Positions 25,607 through 34,736 are shown, counted from the stretch's first letter. The stretch: 64,000 nucleotides of DNA from Prochlorococcus marinus str. MIT 1214 (GCF_027359355.1 NZ_CP114777.1:496001-560000), one strand, 5' to 3'. Program-made: numbers and translations. The notes: generated from the letters alone by a model not told the origin.

Positions 25607-25729
25607 ATGGCGACAAAGAACACCGACAAGAAGGCAGCTGTATCAAACCCTGTTTGGGTTTCATCGGTTGTACGAACAGGGACAACAGTACGAATCCACA
25701 TGGTTTCTAGCAACCGTAACAAAAAATGA
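25607..25729 (+). CDS. Small basic protein, 40 residues
   Basis: MATKNTDKKAAVSNPVWVSS, then VVRTGTTVRIHMVSSNRNKK. Alternating strand pattern (VWVSSVVRTGTTVRIHMV) suggests a beta hairpin. Codons fit a gene (several CG- and CA-ending choices unlike the AT-rich flank). The hairpin directly before the ATG is notable. Function unknown. Confidence 0.55.
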   Translation: MATKNTDKKAAVSNPVWVSSVVRTGTTVRIHMVSSNRNKK

Positions 25730-25768
25730 ATTAGTTACTACTAAAAAAAAGAATTGTCTCTCCACCAA

Positions 25769-26125
25769 TTAACTCTCTTTGTTTGAGGTGGTTCCCCATT
25801 CACAAGAAAGTTCACATTCAGTCAAATTTGTTTGCTCAAGACGACTTAATATCCTAGCCATATCTAGAGAAGAGAGACTTCCATCAGAATTCCATTTAAG
25901 TGTTGTTTTACGTTGAAATGGAATCTTATCCTTAATTACTGATGATGGTAGAAATTTAACACTATTGTTTTCGATAAAGTCCAAATATGATTTTGCACCA
26001 TGTAGATTCCCTGTGTAAGTGCAATGATTTGCAGAACAAGCTCTAAAGATTCTGCCTGACAAGCCTTCTATACAATGTATAGATCCGCCATGATCAGTTA
26101 CGTAGAATGGGTTTGTAAGGGGCAT
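25769..26125 (-). CDS. Hypothetical Cys-rich protein
   Basis: 118 residues. YVTDHGGSIHCIEGLSGRIF, RACSANHCTYTGNLHGAKSY, and late ECELSCEW: five Cys and four His. Possibly metal binding. No signal peptide. No family recognised. Confidence 0.6.
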   Translation of the reverse strand: MPLTNPFYVTDHGGSIHCIEGLSGRIFRACSANHCTYTGNLHGAKSYLDFIENNSVKFLPSSVIKDKIPFQRKTTLKWNSDGSLSSLDMARILSRLEQTNLTECELSCEWGTTSNKES

Positions 26126-26371
26126 AACTAATGCTCCATTTCTTTAGTGAGCAACATTTTTGTATCAACAGCTACAAAATAGCAATAGGTCTTAATGCCC
26201 AATATAAAGTTTAGTCAACCCGACTTTTACTCTAATAGCTTCAATATCAGCTTATTTGGTCTGAATTATTAACAGTTAACTCTTTCGTTGTATCAATGGT
26301 GTAAATAGGAACTTTGAAGCGTTTGATAAAACTCCGCTAATAGAATTTAAGAAATTATTCAATCCATACTT

Positions 26372-26554
26372 TTATTTGTAGTAATTCACAAGATCAACAA
26401 TAAGGACAATCAAAAGTAAGCCTCCGAGAATGAACGGCAAAAATGGATACTTGGCTGAGAGATTACTTATAAAACCAGCTTTCTTTTGTTCTTTATTTAT
26501 CTTCTTTTCTCTAGGAGGCAATCCCAAATCTTTTCTTCTTTTAGCTTCTCCCAT
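26372..26554 (-). CDS. MGEAKRR-type one-helix protein
   Basis: 60 residues from ATG 26554, MGEAKRRKDLGLPPREKK, then YPFLPFILGGLLLIVLIVDL. Paralog of 23257-23478. Upstream DNA keeps CGATTTATCTT and a degenerate hairpin (GGAAGTATTAGCCC), i.e. a weakened version of the leader at 23479. Confidence 0.75.
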   Translation of the reverse strand: MGEAKRRKDLGLPPREKKINKEQKKAGFISNLSAKYPFLPFILGGLLLIVLIVDLVNYYK

Positions 26555-26755
26555 ATCTAGCAAAAAGGGCTAATACTTCCAAGATAAATCGAATGTCAAC
26601 CTAACTTCAACTGTATAAAACATCAAATATATTAATTCATTCAATCAACATACATAATGGTGATGCCGGTAACCGTTGAATAAGGACCCAAATAAATACC
26701 GATTGCGATGTAAATTATTTTTGTAAAAATATATACAAAATTGGAGTAATACAAA

Positions 26756-27049
26756 GTGGTCCTCAAAAAAAAAATTATTACAACACCAACTCAAGTCAAA
26801 GCTGGGACATCTGAGGCAAGAATAAGAAATGACCGCCAAGCAGTTTTTCAACTTGTACGAGACTTAGTGCAGGCTCAATTCAATCGAGGTGACGAAGAAT
26901 TAACCAAGAGACTTTGGCAGGATGTTGCAGACAGAGAAATTGACCTAGACCGTGTGATAAATCTTATGTACACCTGTTCTTTTCATGAAGACGATTATGA
27001 AATGACCAAAGTGGATGAAATTTATCAAAAGACAGGTTTGGTTGGTTAA
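26756..27049 (+). CDS. Conserved soluble protein, RNDRQAVFQ family
   Basis: 97 residues from GTG 26756. RIRNDRQAVFQLVRDLVQAQ, ELTKRLWQDVADREIDLDRV, INLMYTCSFHEDD. A paralog at 47552-47890 is about 85 percent identical over the shared 85 residues. All-helical; no family name recognised. The high similarity shows a recent duplication under selection. Confidence 0.75.
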   Translation: MVLKKKIITTPTQVKAGTSEARIRNDRQAVFQLVRDLVQAQFNRGDEELTKRLWQDVADREIDLDRVINLMYTCSFHEDDYEMTKVDEIYQKTGLVG

Positions 27050-27168
27050 ATTAATTCCTATCCAATAGCCTATTGCGATAGGAATCAATGGGCCTTGCTT
27101 AATTCAGTCAATTTTTTATGACTGATTCAGTTAAATCAGGTATAAAGAGTTTGTATTTACATAGCTTT

Positions 27169-27600
27169 ATGCGCCGTTTTTTATTTCTTGCACTAACAGC
27201 AGGAATTTCTATCCCATTAGTTGGTTGTAATCCAAATCAAAAATACTCCCTTGAACCTGTGATTGTAGAGACTCTTATTAGTGCCAATGAATCGTGGAAT
27301 GGAGATTCTTTTAAGTATCCAAGAGGGCAAGCTGAGATGAAACTCGAAAAAATAACTGCACAACCTGGTTTTAAAACACCTCTTCATTTGCATCCACAAC
27401 CTGGGATTGTTTACGTACAAAAAGGATCTCTTTATTGTGAAACTAGTGACGGAGAATCCCTGACAGTGAAGTCTGGTGAAAGCTTCGCTTCATCCCAGGA
27501 CACACCTCATTTTTGTCAAAACAATGGTAATGGAGAGTTGGTGGTTTTTAGCGCCTCAGCAGGGGCCAGAGGAAAGGAAACAACAGTTCCGACTGAATAA
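27169..27600 (+). CDS. Cupin lipoprotein
   Basis: 143 residues from ATG 27169 (ATG 27118 also in frame). Lipoprotein signal ending PLVGC, then a cupin domain: FKTPLHLHPQPGIVYVQKGS with the two-His motif, and GESFASSQDTPHFCQNNGNG with the second-motif His. Likely a membrane-anchored periplasmic cupin; substrate unknown. A truncated relative lies at 18027. Confidence 0.8.
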   Translation: MRRFLFLALTAGISIPLVGCNPNQKYSLEPVIVETLISANESWNGDSFKYPRGQAEMKLEKITAQPGFKTPLHLHPQPGIVYVQKGSLYCETSDGESLTVKSGESFASSQDTPHFCQNNGNGELVVFSASAGARGKETTVPTE

Positions 27601-27603
27601 ATC

Positions 27604-27643
27604 TTGTTGAGAGTCGATCAGTAGAGGGCCATTAGCCCCCTCC
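27604..27643 (+). terminator. 3' hairpin element
   Basis: GTTGAGAGTCGATCAGTA then GAGGGCCATTAGCCCCCTC, 4 bp after the cupin stop. Same GTTGA-AGTCGAT plus hairpin layout as elsewhere; short T content, so termination strength is uncertain. Confidence 0.5.
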
Positions 27644-27886
27644 TATGAAATTATTCCTTGACTAAAACAAAGCAAACATAAAAAAACAAGTTAAATAATA
27701 TAATTTCTGATAAATAACTTTTCAACAGAAAACCACTTATTGAAAAGGTGTATAAATCTTCGTAGACATATAAGAACTAAAAACAATGCTAAAATTGGTA
27801 GTCATCATCTTTTATTTGAGTCTAGTAATCAGTTCTAAATCGATGAATTGACTAATTAGGTCGTTTGTTAGTAGTCGATTGAATGC

Positions 27887-28069
27887 TTAATTGTTACTAA
27901 TACGACAACCAATTTGAATTAAGCCTCGATCTAATAGTCGACCAAGTTTCAAAGCTGTCGCTTCTTCAACTCGTGAAAAATGAGGCTGATTTGATGTAAC
28001 CCAATTCATCTCATCTGAAGTGATAACTCCAGTTGAAATTGATTCAAGAAAAAGCAATCCAAGATTCAT
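27887..28069 (-). CDS. Conserved small protein, MNLGLLFLE family
   Basis: 60 residues from ATG 28069. MNLGLLFLESISTGVITSDE, MNWVTSNQPHFSRVEEATAL, LGRLLDRGLIQIGCRI. I recall near-identical proteins in many marine cyanobacteria. Helix-rich; possibly DNA- or protein-binding. Function unknown. Confidence 0.75.
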   Translation of the reverse strand: MNLGLLFLESISTGVITSDEMNWVTSNQPHFSRVEEATALKLGRLLDRGLIQIGCRISNN

Positions 28070-28712
28070 AAAATTTACCAAAAAGAACAAAGGTCAAGCG
28101 TCAATTTAAATACTGACGCTTAAGCCTTTATGAACCAAAAGACTGAGACCCATCACCCAGTCATTGAAACCTTAGTAAAGACAGAGAAACTTTCAAATTC
28201 TCGTAACACCATATACAGATTTATTTAACAAAACTTTATTTAAAAGCCCTAGATATGGAGGGGTTGGTCATTAAGAAAGGCTAGCAAAAATATCCGAATC
28301 CCTTGCCCCCGCAGGAACCATCGCTAAGGTTTTTTATTGATAAGAATGTTCATTTTTTCAACCTGCAAAGTAACTCATTGTGGGGGGAGCATCATATATG
28401 TCTTATGAAGTTTATGTTGGAAAAGTCATCCATTCAAGCTCTTCTGACAAAAGCATTTTAAAAATTATGACATTAAAATTAGCTTAGGCATAACTTCACG
28501 TTGTGCTCAAGGTTGCTCTAATGTTTTATATCTGGTGATAAGTCAACACAACCAAAAGCCAAGATTATAGAAGGTGTCGCTGGAATAAAAAAATTCCCTG
28601 ATATTTCTAGCGTAAGTCCTAAAAATGATGAAGTTAAGCTTGGCTTGATTCATCTTGACTTCTAACAAGATTTTCTTATTCTTCTTATATACATCTTGAT
28701 GTTTTTTAAAGG
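28070..28712. other. Gap with a hairpin and gene remnants
   Basis: AAGCGTCA and TGACGCTT form a perfect 8-bp stem near 28095-28120. Plus-strand 28398-28665 holds broken coding pieces (MSYEVYVGKVIHSSSDKSIL, later AKIIEGVAGIKKFPDISSVS and ending LGLIHLDF) in different frames, a decayed gene of about 85 codons. No family recognised. Confidence 0.5.
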
Positions 28713-28931
28713 ATGACATTTGCGACTACATATAGCTATAGCGACAGAGAAATCTTTGATCTTAAGACGTTATTAGAAGCAATTAGATTTATTATTGCTA
28801 ACTCTGTTTTGGCCTTTATATTTTTATTTCTTATTGTTGAAGAATTTGAATGGGCAATATTTTCAGCTAGAGAAGGAATTAGAGATAACGTTATTGACAA
28901 AACATCGTGGAATATCAATACATTAATTTAA
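28713..28931 (+). CDS. One-helix membrane protein, 72 residues
   Basis: Polar start, LLEAIRFIIANSVLAFIFLF helix, then EEFEWAIFSAREGIRDN. Function unknown. First of a co-directional series reaching 29459. Confidence 0.6.
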   Translation: MTFATTYSYSDREIFDLKTLLEAIRFIIANSVLAFIFLFLIVEEFEWAIFSAREGIRDNVIDKTSWNINTLI

Positions 28932-28959
28932 AAGAAGTTATGAATAAAGCAGGAGGAAA

Positions 28960-29070
28960 ATGGCTGATGCAATAGGTCAAATTTTATATACTCACCTTTT
29001 GAGCTATTCCAGATTCCAAACGACACATATTTTTACTGCTTTGGATGAAACGCTGAAGAGAAATGTCTAG
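28960..29070 (+). CDS. 36-residue protein with strong RBS
   Basis: AGGAGGAAA lies immediately before ATG 28960. MADAIGQILYTHLLSYSRFQ, then a Thr/Arg end. The ideal ribosome-binding site is the main support. Confidence 0.5.
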   Translation: MADAIGQILYTHLLSYSRFQTTHIFTALDETLKRNV

Positions 29071-29094
29071 TATCTTTTTATTAATAAATTTCTA

Positions 29095-29283
29095 ATGACT
29101 TCTCCATTATTTGCAATACCTCTAAACATGGGTACAGGTACATGGATTGTGACGATTATCGCGGGATTAAGTTTTGTTGTTATGTTTGGTCTCGCCTCAG
29201 CAGGTGGAGACTATCAAGGTTTGATAAATACAACGCTTGAAAATGATGCACTTGCTCGAGAAAAGAGGAAGTACAAGAAATAA
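29095..29283 (+). CDS. One-helix membrane protein, 62 residues
   Basis: Helix GTWIVTIIAGLSFVVMFGLA, short Gly/acidic stretch, then a Lys/Arg tail (EKRKYKK). Similar plan to 24293-24481. Probable thylakoid or plasma-membrane protein. Confidence 0.65.
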   Translation: MTSPLFAIPLNMGTGTWIVTIIAGLSFVVMFGLASAGGDYQGLINTTLENDALAREKRKYKK

Positions 29284-29312
29284 GAGGGTCATCTTTCTAA
29301 TAGAAAAAGCTA

Positions 29313-29459
29313 ATGAATCAAATAAAAGCTATAAGTCCACTTGTTGCTTCACTTGGTATTTACTTTTTGGCTCTCTATTCGCCAATGTACGAAAAAATGA
29401 ATCAACCCCACCCAGTCGAAAACGAAATCAAACCTATTCCTATAAAGGAATTTAAATAA
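29313..29459 (+). CDS. One-helix protein, VENEIK family
   Basis: 48 residues: SPLVASLGIYFLALYSPMYE, then VENEIKPIPIKEFK. Shares SPM and VENEIK-x-IP with 50940-51074 and the broken 16991-17147. Antisense to the end of 29349-29564. Confidence 0.6.
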   Translation: MNQIKAISPLVASLGIYFLALYSPMYEKMNQPHPVENEIKPIPIKEFK

Positions 29460-29564
29460 TCGATCTAAAAATGTTTTTTCAACTTGCCTTCTTTTATTAG
29501 TTTTAATCCTGCAAAGATCGCAATTATCTTTTTGAGGAATGGTGAAAGGAGTTAATAGTCTCAT
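29349..29564 (-). CDS. DNCDLC-family small protein, extended
   Basis: ATG 29564, RBS AGGAGG. MRLLTPFTIPQKDNCDLCRI matches the 29-residue protein at 50674-50763 (MKLFTPFTIPKRDNCDLCRI). The relative stops about 10 residues after the CxxC; here the frame runs on for 40 more, hydrophobic, antisense to 29313-29459, probably through loss of the original stop. Confidence 0.6.
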   Translation of the reverse strand: MRLLTPFTIPQKDNCDLCRIKTNKRRQVEKTFLDRLFKFLYRNRFDFVFDWVGLIHFFVHWRIESQKVNTK

Positions 29565-29650
29565 AAAACCTCCTTGCTACATCTTTGGTCTACTCCTCCT
29601 ATTTTGAATAAGATAGCAAGGAAGAACTGCTTCAACCGACCATCAGACCA

Positions 29651-29801
29651 TATGAAGGTATATCAGTAGAAGAATTCCAAGTATTTATTGATTGGCCCTA
29701 CAGAAACTTGGTTTGGTTTAATCGCATTAATTAACATCAGCAAACCAATAGACACAGAACTAATGAACGGACAAAATCCATTGCCCAGAGTTTTCGCTTA
29801 A
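29651..29801 (+). pseudogene. 3' fragment of a 35275-type gene
   Basis: GISVEEFQVFIDWP, then after a frameshift GLIALINISKPIDTELMNGQ and PRVFA, matching the last third of 35275-35622. The DNA after the stop (GGTTGACAGCCC and GGGGCTGAC) also matches the 3' flank of that gene, so gene and tail were copied together. Confidence 0.75.
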
Positions 29802-30075
29802 ATCTGTCAAATTAAAAAGGTTGACAGCCCATTTTTATCGGAACCATTGGGGCTGACTTTGGTAAGTAATATTTATGGCTTGATAAAGTTCTTGCTACAA
29901 GCAAGTCCCATTTTTTTAATTCAATTACTGTTTTTTGCGAATAAGTGTAAATTCCGATTCCATTAAGGATCAATAGCACCATATTTAGTGGAGTCTTGAA
30001 GTAAAATCGATGACTTTCACGCTACATTCGCCGTCTATTTATCCAGAGATCATCATTCATACAACTCTCGACCTT

Positions 30076-30183
30076 ATGACCAAGATGACTGAATACACTT
30101 CTCCAGCAAAGCAAATAGCAAAGATTGAAGCTCAAAGAAGAAACGCAGAAATGCGGGAGCTGAAAAAGCAACTTCGCATTTAA
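30076..30183 (+). CDS. Possible 35-residue charged peptide
   Basis: MTKMTEYTSPAKQIAKIEAQ, then RRNAEMRELKKQLRI, a single charged helix. No relative with an intact frame; a similar start-less frame lies at about 30490-30640. Confidence 0.35.
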   Translation: MTKMTEYTSPAKQIAKIEAQRRNAEMRELKKQLRI

Positions 30184-30818
30184 GAGACAGCACGCGCTAA
30201 GAATACTCTTCGATAGATAACGCTAAACAACATTTTTCGCTTTAAAAAATTTCTGCTATTTCAAGACGATAGGTTATCTTAAATTTTTCTCCAAAAAAAA
30301 CTATGAAAATTTTCTAAGAGAAAAAAACCAAACACATCAAAAACTGATCAAATATAAATACTAAATCAACGAAACTAAGGCGTTATAGAAAACAATCAAG
30401 TTTATTTCCAAAATGATAAAACTTCCATGCCTCCTCTCCGATAAACCCTCAAGAAAGAAAACTTCGATTATAAATAAGATTGAAATGAAAGAACTTTAAA
30501 AAACTACAAGCCAAATTCATTGCCTTAAGATCATCAAAGAATGCAATTCTTTTAAAACAAACTGATAAAGGAATCAAATATCTTAAAAGAAAACCAGACA
30601 TCAACCTGATCGCCAAAAAAGAACTTGAAAAACAACTTTAAATAAAACTAAACACAATGAAAGAATAAAATAGATTGATGATTAACAGTAATTAATACTT
30701 AATTGCCTCGCTTCTAATGAATAGTTGTTGATGGGGTTGGAAAATATTACTGATATTTATAAAGTTTGTAGTTAAAAAGTTTAGTATTCGTCTATAAATT
30801 AAGAATTAGTTATTTATT
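30184..30818. other. Long AT-rich gap
   Basis: About 635 bp. A Lys-rich frame without a start codon at about 30490-30640 may be a gene remnant. Otherwise non-coding. Confidence 0.45.
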
Positions 30819-30967
30819 ATGAATTACTTACAAAATCTTTCTCCAATCAATCAACTTGTTGTTTTAGTCGATTTTACCGGTCTTTTATTTGCTTCCTAGT
30901 TGTATACCTTGATAACAGCAAAGACTATGTATTAAAGCGAGATTGACGAGATAAAGATATTAAATAA
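30819..30967 (+). pseudogene. Broken copy of the 48003 protein
   Basis: MNYLQNLSPINQLVVLV matches MNFLQNLSPINQLVILV of 48003-48152; a frameshift after LLFAS and a later TGA in place of Trp (RDW) break it. The remaining frame gives VVYLDNSKDYVLKRD. Near 80 percent identity, so decay is recent. Confidence 0.8.
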
Positions 30968-31088
30968 TCTCCAAATGAACTTAAAAAGAATTAATTGCTG
31001 TCGCTTTTATGCATGGGCCTAGAAAAGATTGCAGATAAACACAAATAAACTCCTTCATCAGTGAGAAGATGTCAGATGACTTAGCTGG

Positions 31089-31322
31089 TTATTTTTGTTC
31101 TTGATCTTCTTGTTCCCATACCTGAAATTGGAAATAAAATATCGAGGCTAATGCTATAAAGATTGAAAGAAGTCCAGCCCAACCCCAAAATTTATGCTCT
31201 GTAAAAAGATTTGTCAGCGATGACTTTTCTTCATATCTAGCATCCATCTCGTTTTGAATATTTCCAACCCATAAATAAGCAGCAAATAAAATTTTCTCAA
31301 TTGAATTAATCATTCCAGCCAT
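31089..31322 (-). CDS. One-helix membrane protein, 77 residues
   Basis: Polar N-terminal half with EKILFAAYLWVGNIQNEMDA, helix WGWAGLLSIFIALASIFYFQ near the end, acidic Gln/Glu tail. Function unknown. Recurrent motif copy 5 lies 194 bp upstream. Confidence 0.65.
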   Translation of the reverse strand: MAGMINSIEKILFAAYLWVGNIQNEMDARYEEKSSLTNLFTEHKFWGWAGLLSIFIALASIFYFQFQVWEQEDQEQK

Positions 31323-31948
31323 CTGATTAAGAATACTGTTAGGTATGAGAAAGCCATCTTGTTATGAAGGGTTAACTAATGATGGCGTGCGGAAGTATTC
31401 GAAGAGACGAGGCTGATCATTTGAGCTCTTCGAATTTTTGCGGACAATGGCACAGGTTTTTACCAACTGCCCCTTGCTCTTACCTAATATTCTAAATAGA
31501 AGTTCTTTAAAATTGATGTTCGGTTGGAGTAATGCTTTCCTACTCCCTTATTAAAACAGGAGGAGTAGACCAAAAAGAAGGCTACATTGTTTATGGTTGC
31601 ATACACTCTTACTTATTTGTATACAATCCCTATGTAGTAATTAATATTAAAATTATGATTTCAAAATTCCAAGAACATTACAGTTCAAGACTTTGATGAT
31701 TATTTTCGATCATGCTTTTACAGAGAAAACAAAATAGAAGATAACTTTCGTATAAAAAGATTTCCTTTCGTGTAATAAATTAGCCATAATAAGGCAAGCT
31801 TCTTCTTTGCTAAATTGTCTGATCTCTTATTCTCGATAAATATCGAGATCGATCAAGTTCAGAAAAGTTTTAATTGCAAGTAAGACTAGACCGTATTAGA
31901 GGCTGATGCCGATGCAAGTGGAGCTAACGAGTTTATTGCCTTGTAGGC
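31323..31948. other. Gap holding recurrent motif copy 5
   Basis: About 625 bp. Contains the motif at 31516-31540 followed by DNA like the 5' flank of the DNCDLC genes (CTACTCCC, AGGAGGAGTAGACC), but the gene itself is missing. A broken inverted repeat (ATTCGAAGAG and CTCTTCGAAT) lies at 31397-31436. Confidence 0.5.
31516..31540 (-). promoter_or_regulatory. Recurrent motif, copy 5
   Basis: Minus strand GGAAAGCATTACTCCAACCG then AACAT. Two differences from consensus. Confidence 0.55.
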
Positions 31949-32119
31949 ATGTGTTGTTCATGTGCCGCCTTTCTCAAAGAAGGTTCAGTCGATATGGAAG
32001 CAATGGGGTTGAAGAGTGAATTACAAGATCAAGTCTATGTCCTTTTATGTCGGGCCTATTCCAAATCAGATTTAAAAATAATTGCGAATCAATTTGATGC
32101 TGTTTGGGATCAACGATAA
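31949..32119 (+). CDS. Small Cys-rich protein, 56 residues
   Basis: MCCSCAAFLKEGSVDMEAMG, LQDQVYVLLCRAYSKSDLKI, ending AVWDQR. Three Cys in the first five residues plus a later one; helical after that. Overlaps the start of 32097-32471 by 23 bp in another frame. Function unknown. Confidence 0.55.
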   Translation: MCCSCAAFLKEGSVDMEAMGLKSELQDQVYVLLCRAYSKSDLKIIANQFDAVWDQR

Positions 32120-32471
32120 ATTTAAAAATAATCCTAATATTGAATTAAAAATAGTAAAAAAGTTCTTTCATACCATGACTGTTCATCCAGATTACGAAAT
32201 TAAAATCAACATAAATGAGTTGATAGAAAAAAGAATTCCTTGCTGTGATTTACTACATCCTGATCATTGCTTAACAGAACAACAAGTTTCGGAGATAGCA
32301 CATGGTGTTAGTAAGGACTTGAACCTTCATGACATTTATAAACAAGTTGATCAGCACATTATGAAATATGCAACTGCGGCTGGTGTTGATAATAAATCTC
32401 ATTGGATAGAGCCAAATCTTCCAGACCTCGATAGGGATATGAAAGAAGAAGTGGAAATTGACTTTGAATAG
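32097..32471 (+). CDS. Soluble protein with His/Cys cluster
   Basis: 124 residues from ATG 32097. Centre RIPCCDLLHPDHCLTEQQ has three Cys and two His that could bind a metal, flanked by helices; acidic end. An internal ATG at 32175 is another possible start. No family recognised. Confidence 0.55.
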   Translation: MLFGINDKFKNNPNIELKIVKKFFHTMTVHPDYEIKININELIEKRIPCCDLLHPDHCLTEQQVSEIAHGVSKDLNLHDIYKQVDQHIMKYATAAGVDNKSHWIEPNLPDLDRDMKEEVEIDFE

Positions 32472-32551
32472 TTAATTTGATTGTGTAGTTATTAATGCAA
32501 TCAAATTATTAATACGCTTATATAAGAGAGAGATGTTCTAGAAATTGTTTA

Positions 32552-32725
32552 ATGAGTGGAGACAATCAGTATGTTTCTCAGACTTTGAAATTCTATTCAG
32601 AAGAAATGACAGAAACAAAAAGAATTGCAATAGCTCACTTAGAAAAGAAATTATTTCCTGTCGCTAACTCTGTAATTTATTTAGACCAAAAGCGCAACGA
32701 AAAAAGAGTTACTGAAGCTGCATAG
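32552..32725 (+). CDS. MSGDN-family small protein
   Basis: 57 residues; MSGDN and KFYSEEMTETKRI shared with 2691-2831, then a longer basic helix. Soluble; function unknown. Confidence 0.6.
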   Translation: MSGDNQYVSQTLKFYSEEMTETKRIAIAHLEKKLFPVANSVIYLDQKRNEKRVTEAA

Positions 32726-32785
32726 CATTACAAAGTAGAAAAATTATTAGGAAATAGAGCCATTTCACTATGGCCATTTCTTTTT

Positions 32786-33244
32786 TTACAATTTCTCCTT
32801 GTTCATCTCTTCCCTAATTTTTTCTTCGTTCTTAGTAACGATTGCTTCAGCTCCTTTTTCATCATTTTGAGTTGAGATATGTCGAGAGGAATATAAAGAA
32901 CTTTGTATATCGTCATTTCCAGGAACCTTTACCTTTTTGTTGAAATCTTTCAACAAATCAGAGAAGGTTTTCCTAGCTTCTTCTTCATGCTTGCTCACTA
33001 TTTCTTGTGCACCCATTTCAACCTCTGGTGTTGAGGTATGACGAGAAGAATAGGAAGATACCGTCTGATCGACTTTTGTTCCATCTTTAAAGTTGTCTGC
33101 AATAGATATCAATAATCCTTCTGCAAAACTTCGTGGACAACCAATATCTTCAATCATTTCTTCTATTTGATCATTTATGTCCTTATAAACAGCTGTAATA
33201 ATGTCTTTGTTTAGCTCATCTGTCGTATTCCAGTCTTCAGTCAT
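32786..33244 (-). CDS. Acidic protein with an internal repeat
   Basis: 152 residues. Two copies of about 30 residues: YSSRHTSTPEVEMGAQEIVS near residue 65 and YSSRHISTQNDEKGAEAIVT near 117, each followed by a charged helix. The N-terminal part has CPRSFAEGLLISIADNF. Soluble. The repeat suggests two identical binding sites; function unknown. Confidence 0.65.
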   Translation of the reverse strand: MTEDWNTTDELNKDIITAVYKDINDQIEEMIEDIGCPRSFAEGLLISIADNFKDGTKVDQTVSSYSSRHTSTPEVEMGAQEIVSKHEEEARKTFSDLLKDFNKKVKVPGNDDIQSSLYSSRHISTQNDEKGAEAIVTKNEEKIREEMNKEKL

Positions 33245-33348
33245 TTGTATAAGCTATTCGAAATAGATGATCAAGAGTTGCAATCGACCCTACCAACTAA
33301 TCTTAAATTCCAAATAACAAATGAGACCTTTTAGTTGAATTAGTAATA

Positions 33349-33621
33349 TTAATCTTTAATTGTAATTTCAATCTTAGGGTTTCGTAGCTTATATCCAAAC
33401 TCAATCAGTTGATGATATGTCAATTTAGATTGTAAACCGTTAAGAGATAGACGTTTCTCTTCATCCTTTTGAAGGATGAAAAAAGCTTTATTATTTTTGT
33501 CTTTCTCAATAGTTACATATTCCTTCCCTTTCTTGAATATCCAAGGCTCTATTTGATAATTCTCATCTCCAATTTGATACTCCCATGGAAACTATTCCCT
33601 GTTTTTATTTTTTAATGGCAA
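33349..33621 (-). pseudogene. Copy of the 10942 protein with a nonsense codon
   Basis: 91 codons, TTG start with MPLKN, TAG at codon 10 (33592-33594), then PWIFKKGKEYVTIE, KRLSLNGLQSKLTYHQLIEF, an end-to-end match to 10942-11232. Frame intact after the stop. Confidence 0.75.
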
Positions 33622-33684
33622 ATTAAAAGACTAATCTTCTTATTGCTTGAGCCTAAAGTATTGTTGTCTCCTTTTGAGTGGACT

Positions 33685-33879
33685 TTATTTATCTAGTTCG
33701 TTTTGAATTATCTCTGTGGGAATTGCTAAGACTTCATCATCAATACTTTCTCCTAGCCATTCCTTGTATTCATGGAATAGACAACGACGATCAGCAGGAC
33801 TTCTTAAGATTTTCATTCTTGAAACTGCGTTCTTTGTTGCCATATGCAATATGTCTTTCAGCTCCTTATTAGAATTCAT
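33685..33879 (-). CDS. Helical protein, 64 residues
   Basis: MNSNKELKDILHMATKNAVS, SPADRRCLFHEYKEWLGESI, acidic end. No membrane segment. Function unknown; plus-strand frames opposite it are shadows. Confidence 0.6.
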   Translation of the reverse strand: MNSNKELKDILHMATKNAVSRMKILRSPADRRCLFHEYKEWLGESIDDEVLAIPTEIIQNELDK

Positions 33880-34020
33880 TCGTGTAATAACTTATCTATT
33901 TATTATTCAATAGCTAGTAATCTTGATATTGAAATTGGAGTTAATACTCTTTGTGTCTATACAAGGACCTTAGATAATTTATAAAGTGATTTAGTTTCAT
34001 CTTATTCTTCGTGAATTGGT

Positions 34021-34167
34021 TTATTTAACAGTAAGGGTTTCATTGTCAAAAACATCTGCCATTAAGGGGATTAAGGCTGTTTCTATTTGTTCTTCTGTTT
34101 TGAATCCAAGGACCTCTGCAGGTTCATTCCCTAACGAGATAAGAATAGATTCAACTGAATTAGTCAT
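34021..34167 (-). CDS. Small acidic protein, 48 residues
   Basis: MTNSVESILISLGNEPAEVL, KTEEQIETALIPLMADVFDN. Two amphipathic helices, acidic. Function unknown. Confidence 0.55.
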   Translation of the reverse strand: MTNSVESILISLGNEPAEVLGFKTEEQIETALIPLMADVFDNETLTVK

Positions 34168-34393
34168 TAGTTGAGTAGCTGTCTTCTATAAATATGTATG
34201 GAAGTTACCTCTAAAACATTTGCAATTAATAGCTTTGTGTTGAAGAGAAGTTAATTAATTAAAAACATTCACAACTACCTTCGCCTTTGGGTCTAAGAAG
34301 TTTATTTAAAGATAAGCAGCTCCCAGCCTGTATTTTTTAAATGCCAAGTTTTATTCTCTCCAAAAATTAGATGGAAGAAGTGAGGTTAAAGGG

Positions 34394-34525
34394 TTCTCTA
34401 ATATTTCTATCCAAACCAGATGGAGTATGTAAAAATTTCTTGAATTGATTTTTATTTGATGGCTAAGGGTCTTTGGCTTGTTACTACAACAGTTACGAAT
34501 CCAGCTTTTTATGTTCATGACATTG
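34394..34525 (+). pseudogene. 5' fragment of the 42480 gene
   Basis: 34394-34509 is identical over 116 bp to the reverse complement of 42726-42841: the whole upstream region plus the first 16 codons (MAKGLWLVTTTVTNPAF) of the DUF1330-like gene. After that it diverges and hits TAG. A very recent partial duplication. Confidence 0.9.
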
Positions 34526-34736
34526 AATAGCTGGAATGTTCAACCTTGTTTCTTCGATAATTTCCTCACACAATCTTTAGTTAACCCTCCGCTGAAATGG
34601 TTTTCTTATATGGCTTCATTTAATAAAGCATCATAGAAAAAATATAATTCACCCCTACATATTTACAAAGGACCATATATATCTTTATCGACTCCAAACT
34701 GGCTTATTTAGATTAGAGACTTAAAAAAGCAATTGC

